Assembly (NCBI RefSeq): GCF_024972775.1
Contig: NZ_CP092282.1
Location: 930,001-994,000, forward strand
DNA from: Dehalobacter sp. DCM
Lineage (GTDB): Bacteria > Bacillota > Desulfitobacteriia > Desulfitobacteriales > Syntrophobotulaceae
DNA length: 64,000 nt
Reading direction: 5' to 3'
Below the pieces are notes generated by a model that was given only the letters and a program-made list of their open reading frames with translations, was not told where the DNA came from and did no database searches. Below are positions 54,514-63,443 of this stretch, in pieces. The position numbers and the translations under genes are program-made. Numbering within the stretch: the stretch's first letter is position 1; each line of letters opens with the position of its first letter.

Positions 54514-54514
54514 G

Positions 54515-54605
54515 GGGGGACAATGGGGACGGGGGACAATGGGGACGTAGACTTTGTCCCCTTGGCATAGAAAAAGGGGACAAAGTCTACGTCCCCATTG
54601 TCTCC
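54515..54605. repeat. REP-type palindrome between leuA and speD
   Basis: A 30-bp inverted repeat (54532-54561 with 54576-54605, 29 of 30 pairs) whose arms read GGGGACAATGGGGACG then TAGACTTTGTCCCC. It is preceded by a tandem copy of GGGGGACAATGGGGAC at 54515-54530. The element fills the whole gap between the leuA stop and the speD stop. Such GGGGACAAAGTC palindromes are widespread REP elements in clostridia and others; here it probably also acts as a bidirectional terminator. Confidence 0.85.
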
Positions 54606-55420
54606 TAGAATATGTTCCGGCCGGAGAAAATCTCCGTCATTTCGTGTTTGATTCGTTGTTTGATTCTTCGGCGTTTGCTTGAAGAAAGTTCATCTTTCTC
54701 CGCACCGAACAGATAGTGATCCAGATCAAATTCCTTTAGAAGCATTTTTGTATTAAAAATATTATCTTGATAAACATTAACGTCGATCATTTGGTATCGG
54801 TTCCGGGTTTCCTCTGAAATAAAGTTCTGAATTGAATTGATCTTATGATCAATAAAATATTTTCTACCGGTGATATCCCGTGTGAATCCCCGAACGCGAT
54901 AGTCGATGATCGCAATATCAGGTTCAAAACTGGTTATCAGATAATTCAGGGCTTTCAATGGTGAAATATGGCCGCAAGTTGAGACATCAATATCTGCTCG
55001 AAATGTACTGATCCCTTTGTCAGGATGGTTTTCTGGATAGGTATGGACAGTGATATGACTTTTATCTAAATGTCCTACTAAGGCTTGGGAATCGGGACCT
55101 GGAGACTCCGTGTCTGTTATTTCAATACCATGCTGACTAATAATTTGATTTTCGGCAACGAGCATGGTTACGCTGGCACCCTGTGGGTCGTAATCCTGAT
55201 TAGCGACATTTAAAATATTTGCTTCGATTATTTCAGCCACCGAGGTGAGAATTTTGACAAGGCGATCGGCATTATATTCTTCATCAATATACTCGATGTA
55301 CCGTTTATGTTGGTCTTGGCTTAAAGCGTAACAGATGTCATAAAAATTAAAGCTCAGTGTTTTAGTGAGGTTGTTAAATCCATACAGTTTTAATTTCTTG
55401 TTTATCGGCTTTATTTGCAT
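54605..55420 (-). CDS. speD: S-adenosylmethionine decarboxylase proenzyme
   Basis: A 271-residue long-form (E. coli-type) AdoMet decarboxylase. The proenzyme cleaves before the serine in [19 protein letters not shown] (Ser121), making the pyruvoyl group. [18 protein letters not shown] and [13 protein letters not shown] are also conserved. It supplies decarboxylated AdoMet for aminopropyl transfer. No speE is in the window, and the polyamine route at 44.5 kb does not need SpeD. A TATAAT (55468-55473, minus strand) could be its promoter. Confidence 0.92.
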   Translation of the reverse strand: MQIKPINKKLKLYGFNNLTKTLSFNFYDICYALSQDQHKRYIEYIDEEYNADRLVKILTSVAEIIEANILNVANQDYDPQGASVTMLVAENQIISQHGIEITDTESPGPDSQALVGHLDKSHITVHTYPENHPDKGISTFRADIDVSTCGHISPLKALNYLITSFEPDIAIIDYRVRGFTRDITGRKYFIDHKINSIQNFISEETRNRYQMIDVNVYQDNIFNTKMLLKEFDLDHYLFGAEKDELSSSKRRRIKQRIKHEMTEIFSGRNIF

Positions 55421-55699
55421 TAATATCCACCACTTTTTCTTTCAGCTTCGGCAACAACTTTTAGTCTATTATACATTTTTTTGACCATTTTCTATATATA
55501 ATCGTCATATTTTATAAATTATTTCACCCATCATATTTTATTAGGTACTTAAATAATTCTGTGCTCTGTATTTTGTGTCTTATTTCATGGTTATGCTATT
55601 ACCATGGTTAACCATAAAAGAATATCTTCTGTATCCTTTGTATCAGCAAGTTTATGGTATATAATTTATAGGAATAATTCGTGATGGTGAGTGAAGTAA

Positions 55700-56470
55700 A
55701 TGAGGATTGGTTTTTTTGACTCCGGAGTCGGAGGCATCACGGTTCTTTATGAGGCTTTAAAACAATTGCCGCAAGAGGATTATATTTATTATGCGGATAC
55801 CGATCATGTTCCATACGGGACGAAAAGCAAGGAAGACGTGCTGCGTTACGCTTTGGAAGCGGTTGAATTTATGGCAGCCGAGGGGATTAAGGCTTTGGTT
55901 GTCGCTTGTAATACGGCGACAAGCATTGCGATAAATACACTGCGGCAACGGTATGATTTCCCTATTCTAGGTATGGAACCGGCAGTAAAGCCTGCTGTAG
56001 AAAAGTGCTGTTCGAAAAGGATCTTGGTCATGGCAACGCCATTGACACTTAAAGAAGAAAAGTATCAAAACCTTGTTACCCGTCTAGACCACGATCATTT
56101 AGTCGACGGCCTGGCATTGCCTGAACTTGTTACCTATGCTGAGGAATTTCAATTTGACCCAGATGAAATAAAAACCTATTTAAGGAGTAGACTTAACGGT
56201 TATGACCTCGACCAATATGGTACAGTCGTGCTCGGCTGCACGCACTTCCCCTATTTCAAAGGAATTTTGAAGCAGTTATTTCCTGAAGGCACCAATATCA
56301 TTGATGGGAGCGCGGGTACGATCTGCTATTTAAAAACGGTTCTGGGGCAAAGGAACCTCCTGTCTTCCAGCGGCCAGGGGAATATTTTGTTTTACTCCTC
56401 CGGCAGAAGGGAACCCTTAAATTCGAGGTATACTCACTATCTTGATTATCTTCACCATTCTAAAATCTAA
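55700..56470 (+). CDS. murI: Glutamate racemase
   Basis: A 256-residue enzyme. RIGFFDSGVGGITVL and the two catalytic cysteine sites ALVVACNTATSIA and TVVLGCTHFPYFKG are complete. It makes D-glutamate for peptidoglycan. GGTGAGTG precedes the ATG and a TATAAT lies at 55660. The terminator that follows overlaps its stop codon. Confidence 0.93.
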   Translation: MRIGFFDSGVGGITVLYEALKQLPQEDYIYYADTDHVPYGTKSKEDVLRYALEAVEFMAAEGIKALVVACNTATSIAINTLRQRYDFPILGMEPAVKPAVEKCCSKRILVMATPLTLKEEKYQNLVTRLDHDHLVDGLALPELVTYAEEFQFDPDEIKTYLRSRLNGYDLDQYGTVVLGCTHFPYFKGILKQLFPEGTNIIDGSAGTICYLKTVLGQRNLLSSSGQGNILFYSSGRREPLNSRYTHYLDYLHHSKI

Positions 56471-56490
56471 GGGAGAATCATCTCCCTTTT
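56469..56490. terminator. Terminator overlapping murI and DUF190 gene ends
   Basis: AAGGGAGA / TCTCCCTT with loop ATCA and a T run. The left arm covers the murI stop codon, and the right arm encodes the last residues of the DUF190 gene on the other strand. Confidence 0.8.
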
Positions 56491-56822
56491 TTAGGTGAAT
56501 ACCTTCTGACTTCCAGATCCTCGACGGTTATTAGGCCTTCCTGAACAGCATCATCCAAGAATGCGAGAAATTCCTTTAAGTATTCGGCGCTGTCAATGAC
56601 CTCGACGATAATTGGTAAATCACTGGACAAGTCCAGTATTTTCGATGTTTTGATTCGAGAGTTAGCACCAAAACCTTCGAGGCCCTTAAAAACTGTGGCT
56701 CCGGCCAGTCCCAACTCCTTGGCCTTTAAAACTATGGCGTGGTAAAGATTTACACCATGATATTTGCTGGCTTCTCCGATATAAATCCGAATTCTTTGGG
56801 CTTGACCGGATATTTTAACCAT
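56478..56822 (-). CDS. DUF190 protein, fluoride-export partner
   Basis: A 114-residue protein of the DUF190 (COG1993, PII-like) family: QRIRIYIGEASKYHGVNLYH, LAGATVFKGLEGFGANS and LPIIVEVIDSAEYLKEFL. These genes are usually next to crcB, as here, and a regulatory nucleotide-binding role is suspected. I chose the ATG at 56822, 7 bases after GGAGAGG; the longer frame has no SD. Confidence 0.85.
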   Translation of the reverse strand: MVKISGQAQRIRIYIGEASKYHGVNLYHAIVLKAKELGLAGATVFKGLEGFGANSRIKTSKILDLSSDLPIIVEVIDSAEYLKEFLAFLDDAVQEGLITVEDLEVRRYSPKKGR

Positions 56823-56888
56823 TAGGGATCCTCTCCTTATTAACATTAACACATACAAATTAATAACATGATAGTTTCTAATGCCAGT

Positions 56889-57275
56889 TTACTTCACAAT
56901 TAGTTTTGTTAGAACCATCCCAAGCCATACCGCCAGCAGACCGACGACGAGACTGCCGATGCTGTTGAATAACGCAGTCTTTACATCCCCGCTCTTAATG
57001 ATATTCAGAGTCTCCAGACTAAAGGTGGAAAAAGTTGTGAATGCGCCAATAAAACCAACCGATAGAAATAAACGGGTATTAGAACTCAGGATAAGGTTTT
57101 CGACACCGAGAACATAAACAATTCCTATAATGAAACATCCCAGCATATTGACGGCAAAAGTACCCCATGGAAATGCGTATAGAAATTTCTGAGAAATCCA
57201 GCTTGACATGGCATAGCGTGCGACAGCGCCAAATGCCCCGCCGAGACCGATGACGAGGTATACTGACAAATTCAA
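56889..57275 (-). CDS. crcB: CrcB/Fluc fluoride channel
   Basis: A 128-residue protein with four transmembrane helices: GLGGAFGAVARYAMSSWI, FAVNMLGCFIIGIVYVLG, VGFIGAFTTFSTFSLET and VVGLLAVWLGMVLTKLI. GxxGAxxRY and the FTTFSTF phenylalanine box are the Fluc hallmarks. It exports fluoride as a dual-topology dimer. The TTG at 57275, 6 bases after GGGATGG, is my preferred start; a GTG at 57296 is the alternative. No fluoride riboswitch is seen upstream. Confidence 0.88.
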   Translation of the reverse strand: MNLSVYLVIGLGGAFGAVARYAMSSWISQKFLYAFPWGTFAVNMLGCFIIGIVYVLGVENLILSSNTRLFLSVGFIGAFTTFSTFSLETLNIIKSGDVKTALFNSIGSLVVGLLAVWLGMVLTKLIVK

Positions 57276-57330
57276 AAGAAACCATCCCTTCCGCACGGAT
57301 TAAAGTGATATTCCCCAAAAGTATATTAGC

Positions 57331-57360
57331 AGTATAGCATTTATTACTGCCGGATGACAA
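57331..57360 (-). promoter_or_regulatory. Promoter of crcB-DUF190
   Basis: On the minus strand TTGTCA (57360-57355) and TATACT (57336-57331) with an 18-base spacer and an extended -10 TGC. It is well placed for crcB. Confidence 0.55.
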
Positions 57361-57450
57361 CGCAATGGTTTTTCTAAAAAGGATACCGTTATTACTATCT
57401 GATTTTAAATTTAGAGTACACTGTTATTTAACAAATTTCGAATAAATAAA

Positions 57451-57505
57451 TTGACGAAAAGGGCAATTTGAGTTATATTATGAACGAAGATGATAATCAT
57501 TATCA
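57451..57505 (+). promoter_or_regulatory. feoA promoter with Fur box
   Basis: TTGACG at 57451, a 17-base spacer and TATATT at 57474, with a perfect 7-1-7 Fur box TGATAATCATTATCA at 57491-57505 just after the predicted start (about 57486). Fe-loaded Fur would block the feo operon here. Confidence 0.85.
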
Positions 57506-57551
57506 CTAAAAAATTATATATGGTTTGACTCTGTTTAAGGAGTGAAAAAAG

Positions 57552-57794
57552 ATGTTAACCAATGACCAACTAACCATGGATAAGATACCTGTCGAAACGA
57601 AAGCGAAAATTGTGAGAATCAATATGGACAGACTGCTTAAGAAAAAGTTGACTGATATGGGTTTGATTGCAGGTACTGAATTCAGAGTCGATGGACAGGC
57701 GCCATTAGGTGATCCGATCAAGATCTCGATCCGGGGTTATCAACTGGCGATCAGACGAAGTGATGCCAAAAAAATTGACGTGGAAAAGATTTGA
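57552..57794 (+). CDS. feoA: FeoA, ferrous iron transport SH3-like protein
   Basis: An 80-residue FeoA domain: KKLTDMGLIAGTEFRVDGQA, DPIKISIRGYQLAIRRSDA. It acts at the cytoplasmic side of FeoB. AAGGAG lies 9 bases before the ATG. It overlaps feoB by at least one base. Confidence 0.9.
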   Translation: MLTNDQLTMDKIPVETKAKIVRINMDRLLKKKLTDMGLIAGTEFRVDGQAPLGDPIKISIRGYQLAIRRSDAKKIDVEKI

Positions 57795-59821
57795 TGCACA
57801 TGAAAAATAACAATTTCACAATTGCTTTAGTCGGAAATCCAAATTGTGGCAAGACAAGTTTATTCAATGTTTTGACCGGTTCCAGACAACATGTCGGCAA
57901 CTGGCCGGGAGTAACCGTTGAAAAAAAAGAGGGAACCGCGTTTTTGAATGGCAGAGAGATAACCGTCATCGATCTTCCGGGAACATATAGTTTTTCGGCA
58001 AGTTCTGAGGACGAAATCGTTGCTGTTGCGTACATTATGGATGAAAAACCGGATATGATCATCAACGTCATTGATTCAGCCAACTTGGAACGCAACTTGT
58101 ACCTGACACTACAGCTTATAGAAATGAACATGCCCTTAGTTGTTGCTTTGAATATGACAGATGAAGCAGAAAAGAAAAATATCTACATCAATAAAGAAAA
58201 GCTCTCGGCAACACTCGGTGTTCCGATTATTAATACGGTAGCAACAAAGAATATCGGTATACAAGAACTTCTGGAAGCTGCTTTAGCTGAAGATACACTG
58301 AAGAGAACTTCTGTACTTGATTATTGGAAGGGATTGATTAACGAATTTAAACCGCTGACAGATGCATTTGCGGATACAGGCAGCTTCGATAAAGAAACGA
58401 GAACCTATTTAGCCATGCGGGCGTTGGAGGATGACGCTTATGCAAAGAATCTTATCGATAGTAATGCGTCACTCAGAGAAATTATTCAAAACGAAAAAAA
58501 GATGGTCAACGATCGCTTGGGGTTCGAGCCGGCGATGGTTATTGCCGATAAACGGTATAGTTGTATTGCAGAGATTATCGAAGCCAGCGTTCGGAGAGAA
58601 AAAACAGTAAAAAAAGATATCACAGACATGATCGATACGGTAGTCACAAACAAATGGCTGGGTATTCCTTTATTTTTTGGAATTATGTTTGTTCTCTATC
58701 AGTTTACGATGGGATTTGGCAATAATTTTCTAGGCGGCTATGTCGAGCTGGCTTTTCAGATGTTAGCTCAGTGGGTTTCTGTACTTATGGCGGAATCGCC
58801 GCTTCTGCTTCGTTCATTTGTAAGCGATGCCCTTATTGGCGGGGTCGGTTCCGTACTCGTATTTGTTCCGTTGATGTTTACAATGTATTTTCTAATCTCT
58901 TTTCTTGAGGATAGCGGCTATATGGCACGTGCGGCGTACGTCATGGACCGGTTAATGCAGGCGGTAGGTCTCCACGGCAAAACTGCCGTGGCGATGATTG
59001 TGGGCAGTGGCTGTAATGTTGCTGGAATTATGTCTACGCGGACTTTGGATACCCGGAAGGATAGAATGATCGGGATACTCATCAGTCCGTTTATCTCCTG
59101 CAGCGCCAGGCTTCCGGTATATGCGCTGTTTGCAGGCGCTTTTTTCAAGGACATAAAAATCGGTTTTTTACCCGTTGCCGGCTTGGTGATTTTTTCACTC
59201 TACCTGCTTGGTATTATTGTTGCTGTCGCAGCCGGGAAGTTGCTCAGCAAGACGGCATTTAAACAGGAAAAGTCTTATTTTGTTATGGAACTTCCGCCTT
59301 ACCGCATGCCGACATTAAAGAGCTTGTTCCGTCATATGTGGGAAAAAACAGAGTCCTTCGTTAAAAAAGCAGGCACGACGATCTTGGGTATTGTCATTTT
59401 GCTTTGGGCGCTGTCGGTTTTCCCGTTTGGTGTTGAGCCTGGAAGCGCAGAGAGCGTTTTGGGCAAGATCGGTGCGGCTATTGCACCCGTATTATCGCCC
59501 GCCGGCTTTGGAAGTTGGCAGTCCGCGGTATCTCTTGTCGTCGGAATCGGAGCCAAGGAAGCCATCATTGCGACGCTGGGGATGGTTTACGGAACGGGAG
59601 AGAACACCCTCAGTGCAATTTTACCACTCTATTTCACTCCGCTTTCGGCCTACGCGTTCATGGTTATGACGCTGCTCTACTCACCCTGTGCCGCTACCAT
59701 CGCGATTATTAAGAAAGAGACTAATTCTTGGCAATGGGCGATACTTTCGGTAGCCTATTCACTGATAATCGGCTGGACCGCGGCGACGCTGATCTATCAG
59801 CTGGGATCATTAATCGGGTAA
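57794..59821 (+). CDS. feoB: FeoB, ferrous iron transporter
   Basis: A 675-residue transporter. The GTPase has G1 LVGNPNCGKTSLFN, VIDLPGTYSFSASS and LNMTDEAEKKNI. The membrane part has the Gate motifs with SGYMARAAYVMDRLMQAVG and VGSGCNVAGIMSTRTL, and a C-terminal gate with LYSPCAATIAIIKKETN. It imports Fe(II) across the membrane under anoxic iron limitation. The start overlaps the feoA stop. A Fur box upstream of feoA controls it. Confidence 0.93.
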   Translation: MHMKNNNFTIALVGNPNCGKTSLFNVLTGSRQHVGNWPGVTVEKKEGTAFLNGREITVIDLPGTYSFSASSEDEIVAVAYIMDEKPDMIINVIDSANLERNLYLTLQLIEMNMPLVVALNMTDEAEKKNIYINKEKLSATLGVPIINTVATKNIGIQELLEAALAEDTLKRTSVLDYWKGLINEFKPLTDAFADTGSFDKETRTYLAMRALEDDAYAKNLIDSNASLREIIQNEKKMVNDRLGFEPAMVIADKRYSCIAEIIEASVRREKTVKKDITDMIDTVVTNKWLGIPLFFGIMFVLYQFTMGFGNNFLGGYVELAFQMLAQWVSVLMAESPLLLRSFVSDALIGGVGSVLVFVPLMFTMYFLISFLEDSGYMARAAYVMDRLMQAVGLHGKTAVAMIVGSGCNVAGIMSTRTLDTRKDRMIGILISPFISCSARLPVYALFAGAFFKDIKIGFLPVAGLVIFSLYLLGIIVAVAAGKLLSKTAFKQEKSYFVMELPPYRMPTLKSLFRHMWEKTESFVKKAGTTILGIVILLWALSVFPFGVEPGSAESVLGKIGAAIAPVLSPAGFGSWQSAVSLVVGIGAKEAIIATLGMVYGTGENTLSAILPLYFTPLSAYAFMVMTLLYSPCAATIAIIKKETNSWQWAILSVAYSLIIGWTAATLIYQLGSLIG

Positions 59822-59871
59822 TTAGTCAAGGCAAAATATAAATAAAAATAGTTATATAAGCGGAGGAAATC

Positions 59872-60147
59872 ATGCTGATCAGAGTACTCAAAGAAATTGC
59901 AGGAAAGGAAACAAATTCTCTTACCGGTTTAGCCAAGAAGATGAACCTTCGTGTTGATATGTTAGTCCAGATGTTAAAGAATCTGGAGCGAATGGGATAT
60001 CTCGAGTTTGATGATGCTTCCTGTGCTGACGATACATGCAGAGAATGCGGCGTATGCTGCACGAAGAAAAATAAAGAGGATAAGCAAATCAAAGAGATCG
60101 TGACGGGACAGTGGAAGCTTACGGAAAAGGGCAGAGGAGCTATCTGA
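59872..60147 (+). CDS. FeoC-like winged-helix protein with Cys cluster
   Basis: A 91-residue protein. The N-terminal winged helix (RVLKEIAGKETNSLTGLAKK) is followed by DDASCADDTCRECGVCCTKK, five cysteines that could bind an Fe-S cluster. Together with its position after feoB this fits FeoC, a small partner or regulator of FeoB. AGGAG is 8 bases before the ATG. Confidence 0.8.
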   Translation: MLIRVLKEIAGKETNSLTGLAKKMNLRVDMLVQMLKNLERMGYLEFDDASCADDTCRECGVCCTKKNKEDKQIKEIVTGQWKLTEKGRGAI

Positions 60148-60262
60148 TTTCTTCACATATTCAGACTTGCACAGTACCACACGTCATTTTCAAGCTGACG
60201 TCTGTCGTTTGGGGCGAAGTTATAGGGCCCTCTGTTATGGGATAGGGTGCCTTGCTTAGTTA

Positions 60263-60319
60263 AACGAAGGTATCGCTAACACTACTCTTTTTGTAGGTCT
60301 GCGATACCTTCGTTCTTTG
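60263..60319 (+). terminator. Terminator of the feo operon
   Basis: Perfect 14-bp stem AACGAAGGTATCGC / GCGATACCTTCGTT with a 24-base interior, then a T-rich tail. Confidence 0.7.
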
Positions 60320-60366
60320 TTTACCATTTCTATTTACTGGATAAAAGCAATATTAGTCAATAAATT

Positions 60367-61101
60367 TTACTCCGCTTCAGGCATGGCCTGATTCATCAGG
60401 TCGTTCATATCCATCACTTCTACACCCGACGGAAGATCAAAGGTGCTGTCGGGTACCGTTCCGGTACCAATTTTAATATTTTTAAATTCCATGGTTATTG
60501 TTTTTCCGTCCACTTCCTGTTGGACTTTTACGATCATGCCGTTTTCTTCATTGATCCATTCCTTGGCGTTGAATTCTTCGCTGCTTACTGTAATAACTCG
60601 GCATTTCATACCATTGACCGTTTCTGTGCCGTTGACGGTATAGGCGGTATCCGTCAGCCCATTAGCATAATCCAAAGGGGTTGCGTTGTCTACACCTTCA
60701 TATTCCGGAATTTTTACTTTAAAGGCCATATTTTGCATAATGGTGATGCATTCACCGCTGGCAAAGTCGAAATAAGAGGTGCCTTTGACACCATTCATCG
60801 TGGTTTCGGCTTTCATTTTCTTATTTTTATACCAGACCTTGCTGTCGGCAGTTGTTCCGTCGCCAACCATAACGAGTTCATAGGACATTTCGTTAATTGT
60901 CTGGCCTTTGCTGATAAGTTCAGCAACAATTGTCTTATCATCTTTCACGGTCTGGGTTTGTTTGGGTGTTGACGTTGCAGACTGAGACGACGATGACTGA
61001 TTCTGGTCTGCAGTTTTCCCCCCGCCGCAGCCTGAAAGAATCCCGGCACACAACAAGATAATCACCAATAGATAAACAAGGCTTATTTTTCTTTGTGACA
61101 T
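60367..61101 (-). CDS. Lipoprotein, LolA/DUF4412-like
   Basis: A 244-residue lipoprotein. The signal peptide ends with the lipobox LSGC (Cys25), followed by a Ser/Gln/Thr-rich linker and a beta-rich domain resembling outer-membrane-carrier folds (MKCRVITVSSEEFNAKEWI). Outer-leaflet anchoring is expected; the role is unknown. No tight operon partner is seen. Confidence 0.8.
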   Translation of the reverse strand: MSQRKISLVYLLVIILLCAGILSGCGGGKTADQNQSSSSQSATSTPKQTQTVKDDKTIVAELISKGQTINEMSYELVMVGDGTTADSKVWYKNKKMKAETTMNGVKGTSYFDFASGECITIMQNMAFKVKIPEYEGVDNATPLDYANGLTDTAYTVNGTETVNGMKCRVITVSSEEFNAKEWINEENGMIVKVQQEVDGKTITMEFKNIKIGTGTVPDSTFDLPSGVEVMDMNDLMNQAMPEAE

Positions 61102-61327
61102 CAGATTTCCTCCCTAAAAATAGAATGAATGTCGTATACGCCATCAAACTGATTCCATAACAATCAATGACCTTGAGAATAGATCGGAACGGCACTAATA
61201 CATTATGTTTGGTGCGACTGTTATATTCGAGTTAGGATCTTATTGAATTGAGATATTATTTTCGTTAAGACCATTTAAAAATCCTTTTTTTAGAAAATAT
61301 AAATCAATACGTTACATTTATTTAGCA

Positions 61328-61350
61328 TTCTGTGTAGAACATGGTATAAT
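61328..61350 (+). promoter_or_regulatory. Extended -10 promoter of htpG
   Basis: A perfect TATAAT at 61345-61350 preceded by TGG, and a weak -35 (TTAGCA at 61322). There is no CIRCE repeat in 61102-61411, so HrcA control is unlikely. Nothing else is seen in this gap. Confidence 0.55.
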
Positions 61351-61411
61351 ATTTAAAGTTAGCCATTAATGATGCAGAAGCATCGCATAACACATTTTGG
61401 GAGGGTTGGTA

Positions 61412-63286
61412 ATGATGAATAACAATGTTGAAACCCGAGAGTTTCAGACAGAAATCACACAGCTGTTGGATATTGTTATTAATTCTCTCTATACAGAAAG
61501 AGAGATATTTTTAAGAGAACTCATATCCAATGCAGCGGACGCTACGGAAAAACTGCGCTATTGCAGACTCACCGAAAATGAGACCTGTGAAGCGGAGCAG
61601 CCTCTAGAAATTTATATTGATACGGATGAAGAGGCCCACACCATCACAATCACCGATAACGGTATTGGTATGACTCACGAAGATCTGATTGAAAACCTTG
61701 GTACGATTGCCCATTCCGGCTCCAAAGAATTCATTAAGCAGTTGACGGAGTATGGGAAAGTAGGGCAAGGAAATACCGATTTAAGCCTGATCGGGCAGTT
61801 TGGGGTTGGTTTCTACTCGGCTTTTATGGTTGCCGATACAGTGACAATCTACACGCGTTCATTCCGCCCGGGGTCTGAAAGCTGGATATGGACCTCTCAG
61901 GGGACCGGCAGCTATTCCATTGAACCGGGTGATCAGACAAATTATGGGACAAAGATCGTTCTCCATTTAAAAGAAAACGCCTATGATTTCTGCAAAGCAG
62001 ATGAAATCAATCGGATCATCAAGCAGTACTCAGGCTTTGTTCCTTATCCGGTCAAAGTCAACGGCGAGAAGGTCAATACCGTACAAGCTATCTGGACGAA
62101 GAATGCCTCGGAAATCAGCGATGAGGAATATACCGAATTTTATAAATACATCGATAATGCCTATGACGAACCGTTATATCGGATGCATTTTACTGCGGAT
62201 GCACCTTTGGCTATTAAAGCACTGCTTTTTGTCCCAGGCGAAAATTTTGAACGGTTTGGTTTTAGCAAAATGGAACGCGGCGTGAACCTCTATTGTAAAA
62301 AGGTAATGATCCAGGAAAAATCCGAAGCGATCGTTCCCGAATGGATGCGTTTTGTCAGGGGGGTCATAGACAGTGACGACCTGCCGCTGAATATCTCCAG
62401 AGAAACGCTCCAGGACAATGCGCTGATAGCGAAGCTTAACCGTGTCGTCACAGCGCGATTTTTGAAATTCCTTGAGGAAAAGGCCAAGGATGATGCCGCT
62501 AAATATAATGATTTCTGGAGGAAATTCGACAAATTCCTGAAAGAAGGCGCTGCTTCGGACTATACGCATTGCGACGCCTTGGTCCGATTGCTTCGTTATG
62601 AATCCAATATGACCGGCGAAGGTGAGTTAATCTCATTGGAAGACTACGTCAGCCGGATGAGAGACGAACAAAAGGCAATTTATTATGTCAGCGGAGCAAA
62701 CCGGCAGGTCATTGAGTCTGGCCCCTATCTGGAAATATTCAAGGATAAAGGAATCGAAGTGCTCTATACGTATGAACCGATCGACGATTATATCCTCAGC
62801 AACTTGCCTGACTTTAAAGGCAAGAAAATGATTGCGGCTGAACAGGACAGCGCTGATTTGCCGGATATGCCTGAGGAGGACAATGCCAGCGCAAGTGAAA
62901 TCCAAGGGGATGAGCTTAATGAGTATCTCGAATGGTTTAAACAAACATTGGGTGATAGAGTCACTGAGGTTCGTGCCTCTAAACGATTAGTGGACAGTCC
63001 AGCGGTGGTGTTAAGTGCTTATGGTACTCACAGCATGCAGAAGATGATGCAAATCGTCAATAAAGACTTGAATAACATTCCTGCAGGAATCTTGGAGATC
63101 AACAGCAAACATCCCGTAATTAAGGGTATCAATGAACTCCGAAAATCCGGTGACCTTTTCGCGTCTGCAGCAGCCGAACAGGTTCTTGAAAATTCACAGA
63201 TCGCAGCCGGTCTCATCATTGATCCCAGCAGTATGGTCAACCGGCTATACAGCATTCTGGAAAGAGCGGTCGAGAAAAAGAACTGA
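61412..63286 (+). CDS. htpG: HtpG (Hsp90) chaperone
   Basis: A 624-residue Hsp90. The ATP pocket motifs FLRELISNAADATEKL, ITDNGIGMTHEDLIENLGTI and LIGQFGVGFYSAFMV are complete, as is the middle-domain arginine loop NISRETLQDNALI. The ATG at 61412 lies 6 bases from GGGAGGG; a TTG upstream would place the SD inside the coding frame. It assists folding of client proteins. Confidence 0.93.
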   Translation: MMNNNVETREFQTEITQLLDIVINSLYTEREIFLRELISNAADATEKLRYCRLTENETCEAEQPLEIYIDTDEEAHTITITDNGIGMTHEDLIENLGTIAHSGSKEFIKQLTEYGKVGQGNTDLSLIGQFGVGFYSAFMVADTVTIYTRSFRPGSESWIWTSQGTGSYSIEPGDQTNYGTKIVLHLKENAYDFCKADEINRIIKQYSGFVPYPVKVNGEKVNTVQAIWTKNASEISDEEYTEFYKYIDNAYDEPLYRMHFTADAPLAIKALLFVPGENFERFGFSKMERGVNLYCKKVMIQEKSEAIVPEWMRFVRGVIDSDDLPLNISRETLQDNALIAKLNRVVTARFLKFLEEKAKDDAAKYNDFWRKFDKFLKEGAASDYTHCDALVRLLRYESNMTGEGELISLEDYVSRMRDEQKAIYYVSGANRQVIESGPYLEIFKDKGIEVLYTYEPIDDYILSNLPDFKGKKMIAAEQDSADLPDMPEEDNASASEIQGDELNEYLEWFKQTLGDRVTEVRASKRLVDSPAVVLSAYGTHSMQKMMQIVNKDLNNIPAGILEINSKHPVIKGINELRKSGDLFASAAAEQVLENSQIAAGLIIDPSSMVNRLYSILERAVEKKN

Positions 63287-63321
63287 TTGAAGCATACCAT
63301 GAAATAAAAGTACCCGCATAG

Positions 63322-63377
63322 AAAGACTGCCTGTCGTGAACGATTACGCATATCGAACCGGGCAGTCTTTTTTTATT
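63322..63377 (+). terminator. Terminator of htpG
   Basis: AAAGACTGCC pairs with GGCAGTCTTT around a 29-base interior and is followed by a long T run. Confidence 0.75.
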
Positions 63378-63443
63378 ATTAAAATCATTGTTATTTTATC
63401 TGTTAGATGATATCATGTATGACGCCAATAACTATATTTCGGA

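Noticed and set aside
54515-54605. Insertion sequence ends
   Set aside because: No transposase frame between the arms; the element is a compact palindrome.
57297-57430. Possible fluoride riboswitch upstream of crcB
   Set aside because: The conserved crcB-motif bases were not found; only a plain promoter is seen.
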